Assembly: GCA_031279965.1 (NCBI GenBank)
Contig: JAITHM010000111.1
Coordinates: 1 to 17,623 of the forward strand
Direction of reading: 5' to 3'
From: Spirochaetaceae bacterium
GTDB taxonomy: Bacteria > Spirochaetota > Spirochaetia > Treponematales > Breznakiellaceae
DNA: 17,623 nt
How positions within the stretch are numbered: the first letter of the stretch is position 1; every line of letters begins with the position of its first letter. The position numbers and the translations under genes are program-made. This document shows positions 5,391 to 13,230 of this stretch, one piece after another. Under the pieces are notes generated by a model that had not been told where the DNA came from, made no database searches, and saw nothing but the letters and a program-made list of their open reading frames with translations.

Positions 5391-6761
5391 TTATTCTTTC
5401 AGACCAATCGCCGCATTGAAGGCCGTCCTCGTGATAAAATATCTGGTTTTTGCCTGATCGAGCTTTGTCGTGTTTTCGTGTTCAAGGGCAAGCGCCATAA
5501 GGTAATCGTTTAGCGTGTTTATCCCCGCTGTGTATTTTTGTTCGTATTCTTCGCGGTTGTTTTTCGCGTAGGCAAGGCCAATTTCAGCAAGTTTAACCTG
5601 TTTATATGCAGTCTGCCAGACAGTCATTTTGTTGCGCATGTCCAATATAAGATAGTTTGAGTTTACTTCAAGCTGTTCCTCGGCGGACTTACGGGCAAGG
5701 CGCTTTTCGTTCATTTTATGATAGCCTTCCCACCAGGCAGACATGGGGATATTAAACAGAAGAAATCCGGCAAAATCCTGATAAAAACCGGTTGTGTTGG
5801 CAAGAAAACTTCCATTAAAATAAAAATCACTCCGCAGAAAACCAAGACCAAGTTCAATAGAAGGCAGATAGCTTCCCCTCGTAATCACTTCTTCAAGTTG
5901 TGCCGCATCACGCTGAATTGTAAGCAAGTTGAATTCGGGGCGGGCGGAAAGGCGCGCCGGGAAATTGGCCGCGTCAAACGTTGGTTCAACAATCCCGCTT
6001 AAATCGGCGGCGACAACAATTTCGGACAGATCTTTTATGCCGGCGAACAGCTTTAGGTCTTGAAGGGCGACCACGCGCATTTGAATGGCTTCGTCCTGCT
6101 GAATCACAAGCTCTTCCCGCTTAAGGCTGACGCGAAGATAATCGCTGCGCGATACAACGCCCTGCTCTAGTGCCTGTGACACTTTTGCGTAAAGGTTATC
6201 AAGCGTTTTTTTATATGCGTCAAGCGTTTTAATCAACTCTTCAAGCAGCATAAATTGATAGTATTTTGACTCAGCTTCCGCGAAAATTTCATCATGTTTC
6301 AACTGCAGCTTATGGGTGGAAGCTTCCACGCCTTTTTTCGCCAGCTTATTTGAATAAAAAATTCTGCCGCCGGCAAAAAGCGTCTGGGTAAAAGTGATTG
6401 TGCCGAACCAGGCGCCAATTGGATCGCTAAAGTTTATCGCCTCGTCAACATGAATGGTTTTATCAGGGAAATGTGCATCAGTTGAAAAGCCCGCCGCAGC
6501 GCCGCCGCCGAAAATATTGGGTTTTACCAAAACTCCAGAGGCGCTTACTTTGGGAAAATAATTGGTAAACGCACCGGCGAGCACTTGCTTGCTTTTTTCA
6601 AGCTCGTATTCGGCATTATGCACATCAAGATTATTTGCCAGTGCAAGTTTCCGGTATTCATCAAGCGAAATATGCCGTTTATTCTCCGCCTCCTGTGCAT
6701 TCAAGACAAAAAGATGCGCGAGCAGCATCGCAGCTGCAGCAATTTTTTTGATAGTAATCAT
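5391..6761 (-). CDS. TolC-family outer membrane efflux protein
   Basis: A 456-residue protein with a Sec signal peptide (MITIKKIAAAAMLLAHLFVLNA, cleavage likely before QE). The rest shows the outer membrane efflux protein pattern: two repeated halves of long amphipathic coiled-coil helices (ISLDEYRKLALANNLDVHNA; later AKNNREEYEQKYTAGINTLN near the C-terminus) with short beta-barrel strands between. Typical OEP landmarks such as QTLFAGGRIF and the closing YTAGINTLNDYLMAL are present. It would form a trimeric outer-membrane channel for an efflux or type I export system. No periplasmic adaptor or inner-membrane pump gene is adjacent, so its partner is elsewhere. ATG at 6761 has an AGAGG upstream. 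It shares a ~120-bp divergent region with the alcohol dehydrogenase gene. Confidence 0.88.
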   Translation of the reverse strand: MITIKKIAAAAMLLAHLFVLNAQEAENKRHISLDEYRKLALANNLDVHNAEYELEKSKQVLAGAFTNYFPKVSASGVLVKPNIFGGGAAAGFSTDAHFPDKTIHVDEAINFSDPIGAWFGTITFTQTLFAGGRIFYSNKLAKKGVEASTHKLQLKHDEIFAEAESKYYQFMLLEELIKTLDAYKKTLDNLYAKVSQALEQGVVSRSDYLRVSLKREELVIQQDEAIQMRVVALQDLKLFAGIKDLSEIVVAADLSGIVEPTFDAANFPARLSARPEFNLLTIQRDAAQLEEVITRGSYLPSIELGLGFLRSDFYFNGSFLANTTGFYQDFAGFLLFNIPMSAWWEGYHKMNEKRLARKSAEEQLEVNSNYLILDMRNKMTVWQTAYKQVKLAEIGLAYAKNNREEYEQKYTAGINTLNDYLMALALEHENTTKLDQAKTRYFITRTAFNAAIGLKE

Positions 6762-6778
6762 CTTTACCTCTATGCTCT

Positions 6779-6808
6779 ACTATGCACCGTCACCTAATTC
6801 GCCGTCAA
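6779..6808 (-). promoter_or_regulatory. Candidate promoter of the TolC gene
   Basis: Minus strand TTGACG (6808-6803), 18-nt spacer, CATAGT (6784-6779). Five of six and four of six consensus matches. Predicted start is close to 6772, leaving a short leader that still holds the AGAGG ribosome site. Confidence 0.45.
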
Positions 6809-6849
6809 TCCGTGTATGACCTCTTCTATCTGTTCCCAATGCCGCCCTC

Positions 6850-6878
6850 TGCACATTACCTGGTTCTGCTGTTACTAT
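6850..6878 (+). promoter_or_regulatory. Candidate promoter of the alcohol dehydrogenase gene
   Basis: TGCACA (6850-6855), 17-nt spacer, TACTAT (6873-6878), which ends five bases before ATG at 6884. It supports the downstream start and suggests a leaderless transcript. The -35 match is 4/6 only. Confidence 0.35.
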
Positions 6879-6883
6879 CACCT

Positions 6884-7996
6884 ATGATTTTTTCTTATTT
6901 TACACCGACGCGCATTTTCGCCGGTGAGGGGGCGCTTGGCGCGAATGCGGCATGCCTTCGGGAGCTTGGCGGTAAAGCGCTGGTGGTTACCGGGCGCGCA
7001 TCTGCTGCGCAAAACGGCTCGCTTGCCGATGTTCGGGCGGCGCTGGAACAGAATGAGCAGGATTTCATTCTTTACAATCAAGTGACGGCAAATCCCACGG
7101 TTGAATGCTGCTATGATGCGGCGGCCGTCGCCCGCCGGGAACACTGTGATTGTATCATAGCGATAGGGGGCGGCTCTCCGCTTGATGCGGGAAAGGCTGC
7201 CGCGCTGCTTGCCGTGGAGGACACACCGCCTGAGGAACTGTTTACTACGCCGCCGCGCCGCGCTCTGCCCATTGCCGCCGTTCCGACAACGGCGGGTACC
7301 GGCTCGGAGGTTACCCCTGTTGCCGTGTTGACCAATCATGCGGAGAGGACGAAAACGTCCATTTCCGCGCCGGTTCTTTTTCCGCGTCTGGCCTTTCTCG
7401 ACGCACGCTACACCAACAGCCTGAGCCGCGCAACAGCCGTCAACACAGCGATTGACGCGCTTACCCATGCCGCAGAGGGGATGCTCTCCGTGCGTGCTTC
7501 GGCGTTTTCCGACACGCTTGCCAAAGCAAGCCTCGGCATGATAGCTGATTGTGCAGATGCGCTTTCGCGGGGCGATTTTGACGGCGCGGTACGCGAGAAA
7601 CTACTGTTTGCTTCAACGCTTGCCGGAATGGTTATTGCTAATACCGGCACGACGGCCGTTCATTCGGCGGGCTATTCGCTTACTTATTTTAAGCACATAG
7701 ACCACGGGCGGGCAAACGGCCTTCTTTTCAGCGCATATCTTCGTTTTGTCGACGGGCATGAGCGCGGTCTTCCAATCCGCCGCGCTGAAGAGGTCTGTGC
7801 TGCGCTGAGATTCGCCGGCTTTGACGAGCTTGATGTCTTTCTCGACGGCCTTCTTGGAGAACGCGAAAAACTTAGCGCCGTAGAAATCGCTGAATTTTCA
7901 GGCCTAGCCGAAAATACGCGCGGTGTTAAAAACTCCCGCGTTTCCCCATCCCGCGCCGACATCGCCCGCATCTTTGCCGAATCATTTCCCGCCTAA
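6884..7996 (+). CDS. Iron-containing alcohol dehydrogenase
   Basis: NAD(P)-dependent group III (Fe-ADH) dehydrogenase of 370 residues. I chose ATG at 6884 because the family starts with a short strand like FSYFTPTRIFAG; the frame is open back to 6782, but that part would overlap the divergent tolC promoter and has no similarity. Visible: nucleotide-binding GGGSPLDAGK (95-104), PTTAGTGSEVT (134-144), and the four iron ligands D191 and H195 (IDALTHAAEG), H260 (TAVHSAGY) and H274 (IDHGRANG). All four are kept, so it should be active. No Shine-Dalgarno precedes the ATG. It likely reduces an aldehyde or oxidises an alcohol in fermentation; substrate unknown. The gene stands alone on the plus strand. 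Confidence 0.88.
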   Translation: MIFSYFTPTRIFAGEGALGANAACLRELGGKALVVTGRASAAQNGSLADVRAALEQNEQDFILYNQVTANPTVECCYDAAAVARREHCDCIIAIGGGSPLDAGKAAALLAVEDTPPEELFTTPPRRALPIAAVPTTAGTGSEVTPVAVLTNHAERTKTSISAPVLFPRLAFLDARYTNSLSRATAVNTAIDALTHAAEGMLSVRASAFSDTLAKASLGMIADCADALSRGDFDGAVREKLLFASTLAGMVIANTGTTAVHSAGYSLTYFKHIDHGRANGLLFSAYLRFVDGHERGLPIRRAEEVCAALRFAGFDELDVFLDGLLGEREKLSAVEIAEFSGLAENTRGVKNSRVSPSRADIARIFAESFPA

Positions 7997-8085
7997 GGAG
8001 TAACAGTACATGTGAAAGTGGGCAGTGCTTCCCCCATATTGTTTTATCTTATCAGCACCGTCGCTTTGTCAAACGTTGGGGAATT

Positions 8086-9777
8086 TCAGTATTTAAAATC
8101 ACTGCCGCCTATGAATTCACGGAGTATACTTAGATAAGGAACGTGTTCCGAAGGTATTGGGGAAAAATAGTTAAGCATTGTTAAAAGACGGTTTGCCTCG
8201 GAAAACTGGCGGCTTTCCGGGGGAACAGAACGGAGAAGTGGTTCCGCATAGAGTTTAAGCACGGCAATTTCATAATCAAGCGCCGAGTTAAATACCGCAT
8301 CCGCCTCGTTTTGAAAGGTAAAAATATGTTTTTCCGCGCCATTCTGTACGTCAGCCCACATGGACAACGTCCGCTCGGCGCCCATGCCCCTAAACTGATA
8401 ATCGCGCACAAGACGGCGAAGAAGCCTGTTATCGGTGGTCGAAATACGGTTATGCTCATCAATATTAAGCTGTGTAAGTGTTGATGCGTAGAGTTTAAAC
8501 TTGTTCTTGGGCGCAATGCCGCTGGTAAGTGCATTATTAAGGCCGTGAATACCTTCCAGCACAAGCATTTTATGCTGATCAAGGCGGATAGTGCGGCCAG
8601 CCTTCCGTGTTCCCGTCTTAAAATCAAATGACGGCAGCGTAATTTCTTTACCGGAAAAAAGATCAAGAAGCTGCTCATTAAGAAACGGCACGTCAAGCGC
8701 TTCAAGACATTCAAAATCAGGCGCGCCCTTCTCGTCACGGGGGACACGCGCCGGATCCAGGTAATAGTCGTCCAGACTTATCGAAACAGGCTCTATCCCA
8801 ACAGTTTTAAGCTGAATGGAAAGGCGCTTTGCCGTTGTTGTTTTGCCGGAACTTGACGGGCCGGCAATCAACACAAGCTTTACCGTGCCGCGCCGTGTGC
8901 AAATCATATCGGCAATGCGGGAAAGGCGTTTGTCGGTGTACGATTCAACAATCCTAATAAATTCTTTAATCTCACGCCGGGCCACCAGCGCGTTAAGCTG
9001 CGCTACTGAATACACTCCTGCGGCGCGTCCCCAGGCCTTCGATTCGCTGAATACGGCAAAAATCCCCGGCAGGTCGATCGCGTCCGGTGTAAGCTTCAGT
9101 GCGCCTTGACCTTCAGGCTGCGGAGCGGCAGACGGCTGTTTTTTGGCAAGTACTGGATAGCGGAGCAAAACTCCATCATGATATGAGACAAGCTCCCAAT
9201 CCTCAATAATGCCCGTACGGCAAAGCAGCGGGTGCATATAGAGGTCAAGATACATGCCAAGCGCATTGACACAGCGTTCCGCGCCGCCTAACTGTTCCAA
9301 AAGCTGCGCGGCCGTTTCTGCTTTGACCGTGCGGAAATAATCAAGCGCATCACTTAAAGAAATAATTCGTTTTTCAATGGGAAGATCACGCTGAATAAAC
9401 ACCTTCATATACGCTCGAAGCGCGTCAAGTTCACCGGTGGAAAATGGATTGCCATCACGAAACGAAAAATAATATGCCCTGCCAAGCGAATATCCCGCAT
9501 GAAGCTGCCGTTTGGGGAAAAGCTCGGCAGCGGCAGCACAGAGCACAAACGAAAGCGTATGCCGGTATATGGTGGCGCCTTGCCGGCTTGTCAGCGGGAT
9601 GGGGGCAAGCCGGGCGTTCACCGTAGCCCAGGCGGAAAGCGGCTGTGCCTCGTTATTAACCCAAAGACCGGCGAGCGGCTCCAGCGTCCCAAAATGAGTG
9701 CTCAGCGTGCTGAATTCTGTTCCTACGGGCGTTTCAAGACGTGTTCCGTCAGGAAATTGAAGTGTAACCTGTTTCAG
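8086..9777 (-). CDS. TGS-domain nucleoside (uridine-type) kinase, probable CTG start
   Basis: Fusion of an N-terminal TGS domain, a threonyl-tRNA-synthetase SAD-like domain and a C-terminal phosphoribulokinase/uridine kinase domain. The first conventional start is a GTG at 9621, but it would cut the TGS domain. The frame is open upstream, and KQVTLQFPDGTRLETPVGTE is a clear TGS start. No ATG, GTG or TTG lies there; CTG at 9777 is five bases after GAGG and gives 563 residues, about the family's length. Kinase P-loop GPSSSGKT is at about 306-313 and LDDYY at about 335-339, with ISTTDNRLLRRLVRDYQFRG further on. The SAD HxxxH motif reads HTLSF, so the second His is lost, as fits a non-synthetase. 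It is 44 nt downstream of the HAD gene, in the same operon. Product inferred: NMP from nucleosides. Confidence 0.82.
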   Translation of the reverse strand: MKQVTLQFPDGTRLETPVGTEFSTLSTHFGTLEPLAGLWVNNEAQPLSAWATVNARLAPIPLTSRQGATIYRHTLSFVLCAAAAELFPKRQLHAGYSLGRAYYFSFRDGNPFSTGELDALRAYMKVFIQRDLPIEKRIISLSDALDYFRTVKAETAAQLLEQLGGAERCVNALGMYLDLYMHPLLCRTGIIEDWELVSYHDGVLLRYPVLAKKQPSAAPQPEGQGALKLTPDAIDLPGIFAVFSESKAWGRAAGVYSVAQLNALVARREIKEFIRIVESYTDKRLSRIADMICTRRGTVKLVLIAGPSSSGKTTTAKRLSIQLKTVGIEPVSISLDDYYLDPARVPRDEKGAPDFECLEALDVPFLNEQLLDLFSGKEITLPSFDFKTGTRKAGRTIRLDQHKMLVLEGIHGLNNALTSGIAPKNKFKLYASTLTQLNIDEHNRISTTDNRLLRRLVRDYQFRGMGAERTLSMWADVQNGAEKHIFTFQNEADAVFNSALDYEIAVLKLYAEPLLRSVPPESRQFSEANRLLTMLNYFSPIPSEHVPYLSILREFIGGSDFKY

Positions 9778-9821
9778 TTTTTCCTCGTTTATGAGCGTCT
9801 GCGTTTTTGCGCCGGCGCAGT

Positions 9822-10667
9822 TTATATTTTAAGCGGCATTATCGGAAGGCTTTCGCCGCCCAACACATACCGTTCAATAACCTGAGCAATTCCATCGTCA
9901 TCGTTGGATTTTTCGGTAACAAGCCGCGCTGCCTTTTTAATCCGGTCATCGCCATTGCACATCGCAACCCCGCAGCCCGCCCAGCGTATCATTGCTTCGT
10001 CGTTCATTGAATCGCCAAAAGCCATTACACCGTCACGCGGAACACCAAGCTTTGCGGCAACTTTTTCAAGCGCCGATCCTTTATCGCAGTTGGGCGGCAA
10101 GATCTCAAGATAATAGGGCTTACTGGTAAAAAGCGTAATTTCATCGCCCATCATATTGCGTAAAATTTCTTCCAGCGGTTTAAGCAGCATGGGGTCAGCG
10201 GGAATCACCATCTTATAAGCGCCGCGTTCAACAAGCAGCGACCGGAAGCTGCCGGGAATAATCTGTTTCATGCCGGTAAGTTTTTCGTCAGCATCGGAAA
10301 ATTCGTTGCGCCGCGATACAATGATGTTTTTGCCATCGTAGATTTGAACGCAAAAATCCTCCGCGTCAACAAGATCGAAGGCGGAAAGAGCAGCCTGAGG
10401 CGGCAGCCGCACGTCGTCAATAAGTTTGCCTGTCCTGCTGTCAAGTATCTGGGTTCCATTGCCACAGATAAGATAGCCTTCAGTTTTATGGAGCCCCAGC
10501 ACTTTTACATAGTTTGACAAGGCATTGGGCACTCGTCCTGTGGCAAACACGACGACAACTCCCGCAGAAACAGCTTTTTTAAGCGCGTTTTTTGTTCGCA
10601 CAGAAATAGTCAGGTCAGAGCGTAAAAGTGTGTCGTCAAGGTCTAATGCTATCAATTTTATTGCCAT
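9822..10667 (-). CDS. Cof-type HAD-IIB phosphatase
   Basis: A 281-residue haloacid dehalogenase superfamily hydrolase. Motif I DLDDTL (residues 9-14) with nucleophile D9 and acid D11, motif II after the hydrophobic strand (VVFATGR), a large C2-type cap, a lysine of motif III in NCDKGSAL, and motif IV GDSMNDEAM. These are the normal features of the Cof/YidA group, which dephosphorylates sugar phosphates, FMN, PLP and similar cytosolic compounds; the true substrate cannot be read from sequence. ATG at 10667 with only a weak GAGA upstream. It follows the RNase Z gene by 32 nt, but has its own good promoter inside the rnz 3' end, so it is at least partly independent. The TGS kinase follows 44 nt downstream. 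Confidence 0.9.
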   Translation of the reverse strand: MAIKLIALDLDDTLLRSDLTISVRTKNALKKAVSAGVVVVFATGRVPNALSNYVKVLGLHKTEGYLICGNGTQILDSRTGKLIDDVRLPPQAALSAFDLVDAEDFCVQIYDGKNIIVSRRNEFSDADEKLTGMKQIIPGSFRSLLVERGAYKMVIPADPMLLKPLEEILRNMMGDEITLFTSKPYYLEILPPNCDKGSALEKVAAKLGVPRDGVMAFGDSMNDEAMIRWAGCGVAMCNGDDRIKKAARLVTEKSNDDDGIAQVIERYVLGGESLPIMPLKI

Positions 10668-10687
10668 TGCCGGTTCTCGCTGCCTCT

Positions 10688-10716
10688 ATGATACAGGAGT
10701 TAATTTTCGAATTCAA
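10688..10716 (-). promoter_or_regulatory. Promoter of the HAD phosphatase gene
   Basis: Minus strand TTGAAT (10716-10711), 17-nt spacer, TATCAT (10693-10688). It covers the last codons and stop of the RNase Z gene. Predicted transcript start is about 14 nt before the HAD ATG at 10667, so the HAD and kinase genes can be made without rnz. Confidence 0.55.
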
Positions 10717-11626
10717 GGGGAAAGATCATGCGATCCTGACTCAGCACGGACGCATCAAAGACCGCGCGTGCTTCTTCAAGGAGTTTTTCCAGCTCAAAGT
10801 TAGTATAGCGGGGACTATAATGAATCAACGCCAGTTTTTTTACCGCGGCGGCGCGGGCGATTATGGCCGCCTGAAACGCCGTCATGTGTTTTTTTTCGCG
10901 GGCATCCTCTTCCAATGCAGTCTCGAACATTCCTTCGCACACCAGCAAATCTGAATTCTTAACTTCTTCAGCTATTTCTGGAAAATAAAGACTGTCGGTT
11001 ACAAACGAAAATTTACGGCCGGTACGCACCGGCCCCATCACATCGTCCGGCGTAATCTGGCGCCCGTCTTCAAGAGTAACCGGCTGCCCCCGCTGAAGCT
11101 GCCCCCAGAGCGGCCCCATAGGGATGCCAAGCGACTTTGCATTATCAGGATAGAATTCGCCGGGGCGCGTATGTTCCTCCAGCGTATAGCCATAACAGGT
11201 CTTGGTATGGCGCAGCCGGAATGCACGAATATGAAAATCTTCTGTTTCGTAAACAATGCCTGGCGCGGTGATTTCGCGGACGATAATTTCGTAGTTGATA
11301 TACATATCAAGCACCCGCCTGCTCGTTTCGATGTATTCAGCAATGCGCGGCGGCCCGTAAATATAGAGCGGGTCATCACGGTCAACCTGTGATGAAAGCA
11401 TCAAAAGGCCGGGAATACCCGTTACATGGTCGGCATGAGTATGGCTTACAAAAATTGCCGAAATTTTTTTCCAGCGCAAATTAAGCCGGCGCAGACTTAC
11501 CTGAGTTCCTTCACCGCCGTCAAAAAGGAAGAGGTCGCCTTCACGCCGTACCAGCACAGAGGTAAGATGACGGCGCGGCAGCGGCATCATTCCGCCGCAG
11601 CCCAATATAAACACTTCAAAGTTCAT
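10700..11626 (-). CDS. rnz: Ribonuclease Z (tRNA 3' processing)
   Basis: Metallo-beta-lactamase fold endonuclease that removes the 3' trailer of tRNA precursors. The 308-residue length is normal for the short bacterial form. Zinc ligands are visible: HTHADH (62-67), H140 (RLRHTKTCYGY), D211 (FVTDS), H269 (LIHYSPRY); H247 lies in the KHMTAFQAA segment that stands for the family HSTA motif. The insertion around residues 150-200 (EEHTRPGEFYPDNAKSLGIP, GPLWGQLQRG) is the exosite arm that grips the tRNA elbow, which confirms RNase Z over other hydrolases. ATG at 11626, no clear Shine-Dalgarno. It lies in a minus-strand run after the rRNA methyltransferase and the GH43 fragment. Confidence 0.93.
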   Translation of the reverse strand: MNFEVFILGCGGMMPLPRRHLTSVLVRREGDLFLFDGGEGTQVSLRRLNLRWKKISAIFVSHTHADHVTGIPGLLMLSSQVDRDDPLYIYGPPRIAEYIETSRRVLDMYINYEIIVREITAPGIVYETEDFHIRAFRLRHTKTCYGYTLEEHTRPGEFYPDNAKSLGIPMGPLWGQLQRGQPVTLEDGRQITPDDVMGPVRTGRKFSFVTDSLYFPEIAEEVKNSDLLVCEGMFETALEEDAREKKHMTAFQAAIIARAAAVKKLALIHYSPRYTNFELEKLLEEARAVFDASVLSQDRMIFPLEFEN

Positions 11627-11634
11627 GAAAGGTG

Positions 11635-11663
11635 ACTTTACCCTAAGAATTGGTTCGCAACAA
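11635..11663 (-). promoter_or_regulatory. Weak candidate promoter of rnz
   Basis: Minus strand TTGTTG (11663-11658), 17-nt spacer, TAAAGT (11640-11635). It ends eight bases before ATG. Only 3/6 and 4/6 consensus matches, so low confidence; noted because its placement repeats that of other genes here. Confidence 0.2.
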
Positions 11664-11701
11664 GCCGCACTGAAGGATAAAGCCTCGATACCCCCGAACC
11701 G

Positions 11702-12007
11702 CTACACCGCCCTATATACCAAAGAGAGGACGTTCAGCGTCCGCCCGCGCGTCTCGTCGTAGCTTACGGCGAGCAAATACTGATTGCGCTCGTCGTAACG
11801 CCAGCAGAGTCCGGCCAACTCCTGGAAGCTCTTCGGATTAAACTCAAGGCAGGTCTCCGCATCAAAGGAGAAGTCCCGCTGCCGCCGGGCAAGCAAGGTC
11901 TTGCCGTAAGGCGAGGTTGGCGACTGCCCGCCGCGAAGCCTCAGATAGCCGGGCCGGGCGGCAAGCGAATAGCGCTCTGGATCCGCGCCGGAGCGCAGCG
12001 TTATCAA
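11702..12007 (-). pseudogene. Fragment of a GH43 beta-xylosidase C-terminal domain
   Basis: This 101-codon frame (TTG at 12007, no Shine-Dalgarno) reads like the middle of the C-terminal beta-sandwich domain (GH43_C2) of GH43 xylosidases/arabinofuranosidases: SLAARPGYLRL, KTLLARRQRDFSFDAET, LEFNPKSFQELAGLCWRYDE and YLLAVSYDETRGRTLNVLS match the known pattern of ARPGYLRL, ARRQ-F-AET, FxP-FQ-AGL and DE-GK-LNIL. The catalytic five-blade propeller that should precede it (about 300 residues) and the second half of the sandwich are missing on both sides. It begins 4 nt after the RlmK-like stop. It is therefore a remnant, probably of a longer acquired gene. It could still be translated as a small stray domain. 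Recognition is by pattern from memory. Confidence 0.7.
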
Positions 12008-12011
12008 TATT

Positions 12012-13022
12012 TTAAATCTTGAACAGCAGCCAGGCAGGAATACGGTGTTTGGAAAAATCTTCGCACCTGCTTTTTTCAGTAATGTCTTCTATAACAAGAC
12101 CGGGGAAATTGCCGTAGAGCGGGGCGAACTGTTCATTGCAAGGGGAAAGGCCGCGCAGACGTGCGCCGAAATAGAGCGATCCGCCCGGAGCAAGCAGGGC
12201 AAGCGCAAGGCGGAGAAGCTGCGGATAATCGTGTTTTAAGTCGAGGACATGCGTTGTTTTTTTGGAATTGGAAAACACAGGCGGATTCAAAATGATGATA
12301 TCCCAACGCCGCCCCCGTGCGTTTTCCAAAAATTCCAGCACATCACAACGAATAAAGCGAAACGCACCGCCATGCTCTAGGCCGTTTAACATGAAATTCA
12401 CTGCGGCGCGTTTTAGGCATACGGCGGAAAGATCAACCGAATCTACGCTGGCGGCCCCCATAGCGGCAGCATACACTGAAAATGCTCCGGTATAGCAAAA
12501 AAGATTCAGCACAGTTTTTCCGGGCGCTTCGGCGGCGGCGCGAGCGCGGACTTTTCGTGCATCATGGTACAGGCCGCAGTCAATGTAGCCGCTTAAGTTT
12601 ACGCGAAAAAGCAAGCCGCCTTCGCGGACATCAAGTTCAAAATTCCGCGCCGCCGTATCCTTGTGATACTGGTTGAACGGAGAAATCCGTTTGCGTTCTT
12701 TTATAAAAATGGCGTCTTCACTCAACGAAAGCACTTCTTGCGCAGCTTTTTTCATTTCGAGCAGCCAGGCGCTTTCTTCGGCCGCGTCTTTTTCGTAGGG
12801 CCGTTTATACAACGCGCCGAAAAGAGCATGTTCCAGCACGCCGTTTCGCATGCCTTCGTAATAATCCAGTACAAGAGGTATTTCCGGTATGTCGCGGTCG
12901 TAGAGCCGGTAAACGCCGGTTCCTTCACGGCGCGCCCATTTTGCAAGATGCCGTTTACGCTTACGCAGTCTTCCGGCAAACATTGCCGCCTGTTCTTTAA
13001 TGTGTTCCTGTCCACGGCTCAT
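12012..13022 (-). CDS. RlmK-like 23S rRNA methyltransferase (SAM-dependent)
   Basis: Class I SAM-dependent methyltransferase of 336 residues, equivalent to the C-terminal half of RlmKL (m7G of 23S rRNA), standing alone. N-terminal segment MFAGRLRKRKRHLAKWARREG and YRLYDRDIPEIPL are typical of this group. SAM-binding LNLFCYTGAFSV (172-183), acidic residue in the DSVDLSAVCLKRA segment (about 195-206), and catalytic-type NPPVFSNSKK (246-255; family D/N-PP-F). Substrate nucleotide is inferred, as RlmI/RlmO-like proteins share this fold. Two starts fit: ATG 13022 (MSRGQEH) with a -10-like TATGAT five bases upstream, or ATG 12983 (MFAGRL), with AGG upstream. I keep the first because of the promoter geometry. 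Confidence 0.82.
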   Translation of the reverse strand: MSRGQEHIKEQAAMFAGRLRKRKRHLAKWARREGTGVYRLYDRDIPEIPLVLDYYEGMRNGVLEHALFGALYKRPYEKDAAEESAWLLEMKKAAQEVLSLSEDAIFIKERKRISPFNQYHKDTAARNFELDVREGGLLFRVNLSGYIDCGLYHDARKVRARAAAEAPGKTVLNLFCYTGAFSVYAAAMGAASVDSVDLSAVCLKRAAVNFMLNGLEHGGAFRFIRCDVLEFLENARGRRWDIIILNPPVFSNSKKTTHVLDLKHDYPQLLRLALALLAPGGSLYFGARLRGLSPCNEQFAPLYGNFPGLVIEDITEKSRCEDFSKHRIPAWLLFKI

Positions 13023-13027
13023 ACATC

Positions 13028-13057
13028 ATCATACCATAGAGCACACGTGTCTGTCGG
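13028..13057 (-). promoter_or_regulatory. Candidate promoter of the RlmK-like gene
   Basis: Minus strand CCGACA (13057-13052), 18-nt spacer, TATGAT (13033-13028), ending five bases before ATG at 13022. The -10 is 5/6, the -35 4/6. Again compatible with a leaderless message. Confidence 0.35.
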
Positions 13058-13158
13058 CAGTATTTAACAGCGCGGGACGGACAGGGCTGGGCGCATCGCT
13101 GCCGGTTTTGTTTTTTCTAAGCGGCCCAAATTCAGAAGTGTTGAATTACCACATTTAA

Positions 13159-13186
13159 GGATACCATTTTTAGGGATACCATTTTT
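13159..13186. repeat. Tandem GGATACCATTTTT repeat
   Basis: GGATACCATTTTT occurs at 13159-13171 and 13174-13186, period 15, in the 208-bp gap between the RlmK-like and YciO-like genes. A 6-bp hairpin AGCGTA/TACGCT follows at 13196-13215, and a T-rich hairpin-like stretch (CAGCG 13068-13072 / CGCTG 13097-13101, then TTTTGTTTTTT) precedes it. Function unknown; a regulator site or slippage are both possible. Confidence 0.55.
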
Positions 13187-13230
13187 TTATCAAATAGCGT
13201 AAATTTAGCTACGCTTATGGAATTGAAACA

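Noticed and set aside
6782..6883. N-terminal extension of the alcohol dehydrogenase from ATG 6782
   Set aside because: No ribosome site, no similarity to the family, and it would cover the divergent tolC and adh promoters.
6878..7468. 196-codon open frame antisense to the alcohol dehydrogenase
   Set aside because: Basic, low-complexity composition typical of a GC-rich gene's shadow; the plus frame has all iron ligands.
8013..8135. Short GTG-started frame after the dehydrogenase, preceded by AAGGAG
   Set aside because: Spacing to the ribosome site is too long, about 40 codons, no recognisable features, and it overlaps the 3' end of the kinase gene on the other strand.
13056..13115. Rho-independent terminator (CAGCG/CGCTG then TTTTGTTTTTT) on the plus strand
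   Set aside because: Loop of 24 nt, and no plus-strand gene lies upstream to be terminated. Kept only as a remark in the repeat entry.
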